Of a DNA stretch of 14,283 bases, positions 13,787 to 14,283 are shown in pieces (the stretch's first letter is position 1; each line of letters starts with the position of its first letter). Below the pieces are notes generated by a model. The model was not told the DNA's origin, did no database searches, and saw only the letters and a list, made by a program, of their open reading frames with translations. The position numbers and the translations under genes are program-made. Source of the stretch: Verrucomicrobiota bacterium (GTDB taxonomy: Bacteria > Verrucomicrobiota > Verrucomicrobiia > Chthoniobacterales > Terrimicrobiaceae); NCBI GenBank assembly GCA_026398285.1, contig JAPLTI010000246.1:1-14283 (forward strand), written 5' to 3'.

Positions 13787-14283
13787 TCAAGTCAGAAGCT
13801 CGCGGCATAAGAGATTGTTTGCCCAATGCAGCGTAATCGCTGCGCCGCTGGCTCCGACCAAGGCTCCGACGACAATTCCCCTGTGGCAGTTGTCGCCGCC
13901 GAGGTTTGTGTTGGCGATGAGCGCGGACTCGAGGTTGTTGGAGTATTTCCAAGCGAGGAACAATGAGGCGGGAAATGCGTCCTTCAGGTAGCAAGCGGGG
14001 CTGAGGATTGAGCCAATGACCTCATCGTCGGACTTCGCCGCCCATGCCTCCAATTTCTTGTGGCCTACCCAGCCGTTGCCGAATTTTTCGATACTTTCGC
14101 GGACGCCGCTCCCGTTGAGGATGGCGATGAGCATTTTGGTGAGATCGCGCGCGGCTGTTTCCACAAGTTCACCGCGATGGGTCGCACACACATGTTCGCG
14201 AACGGCTTCTAGGGCGGTTGATTCATCTTCGGCATACCATGCGGCCAGGATTGGCACATGGGCCAATCCGCCGATGTGGATGT
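13787..14283 (-). CDS. ADP-ribosylglycohydrolase family protein, C-terminal part (runs off right edge)
   Basis: 164 residues of the C-terminal part are visible. The frame stays open to the right edge, so the TTG at 14264-14266 is internal, not a start. Family features are LAAWYAEDESTALEAVREHVCATHRG, an all-helical layout, and near the end LKDAFPASLFLAWKY followed by NTNLGGDNCHRGIVVGALVGAS. The last segment corresponds to the GGDTDT metal-binding motif of ADP-ribosylglycohydrolases, which remove ADP-ribose from proteins or other targets. Here it reads GGDNCH, keeping the first Asp but not the second. I recall this variant in a bacterial subfamily, so the substrate or metal use may differ. The gene converges on rho. 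Family assignment is fairly sure; activity is not. Confidence 0.8.
   Translation of the reverse strand, partial: IHIGGLAHVPILAAWYAEDESTALEAVREHVCATHRGELVETAARDLTKMLIAILNGSGVRESIEKFGNGWVGHKKLEAWAAKSDDEVIGSILSPACYLKDAFPASLFLAWKYSNNLESALIANTNLGGDNCHRGIVVGALVGASGAAITLHWANNLLCRELLT

Noticed and set aside
14251..14266. Inverted repeat TTGGC/GCCAA near the right edge
   Set aside because: It lies within the ADP-ribosylglycohydrolase coding sequence and the arms are only five bases long.

Overview
This 14.3 kb window reads as ordinary chromosome from a GC-rich bacterium, most likely a member of the Verrucomicrobiota or a relative in the PVC group. That placement is an inference. It rests on an adjacent DUF1800/DUF1501 pair with a Tat signal, a small single-RRM RNA-binding protein, sparse use of Shine-Dalgarno sequences, and housekeeping genes (miaA, rlmN, ffh, rpsP, khpA, rho) in an order unlike the textbook one. 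I see no insertion sequence, prophage, CRISPR array, tRNA or rRNA. I also see no clearly new multi-gene system.

Left block, minus strand, about 1-1805: an RRM protein is followed by miaA (tRNA A37 prenylation) and then an RlpA-type lipoprotein that runs off the left edge. miaA and rlpA overlap by ATGA. The miaA start is ambiguous, because sequence for the first beta strand lies upstream of the first standard start codon. The space between the RRM gene and the next gene to the right holds a strong imperfect inverted repeat.

Middle block, plus strand, 2142-8453: a small lipoprotein of unknown function comes first. Next is a translationally coupled DUF1800-DUF1501 pair, the second member being Tat-exported. 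Then come an orphan NtrC-type sigma-54 response regulator with intact REC, AAA+ and Fis-type DNA-binding domains, and, 3 bp later, a large polytopic membrane protein resembling GT-C glycosyltransferases.

Right block, plus strand, 8455-13732: the genes are rlmN, an uncharacterised protein with an extremely acidic N-terminal half, ffh, rpsP, khpA, a tiny Lys/Glu-rich putative lipoprotein and rho. Most junctions are overlaps or gaps under 60 bp, so this is probably an operon or nested operons for RNA modification, protein targeting, ribosome assembly and transcription termination. The usual partners of rpsP/khpA (rimM, trmD, rplS) are absent here. Rho has a complete ATPase core, but the aromatic motif of its primary RNA-binding site is replaced. 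Its leader is C-rich and G-poor.

Right edge, minus strand, 13787-14283: the C-terminal part of an ADP-ribosylglycohydrolase-family protein converges on rho, with a weak terminator-like hairpin between them.

The items most worth a second look are the unusual Rho RNA-binding site and its C-rich leader, the inverted repeat upstream of the RRM gene, the acidic protein between rlmN and ffh, and the miaA start.
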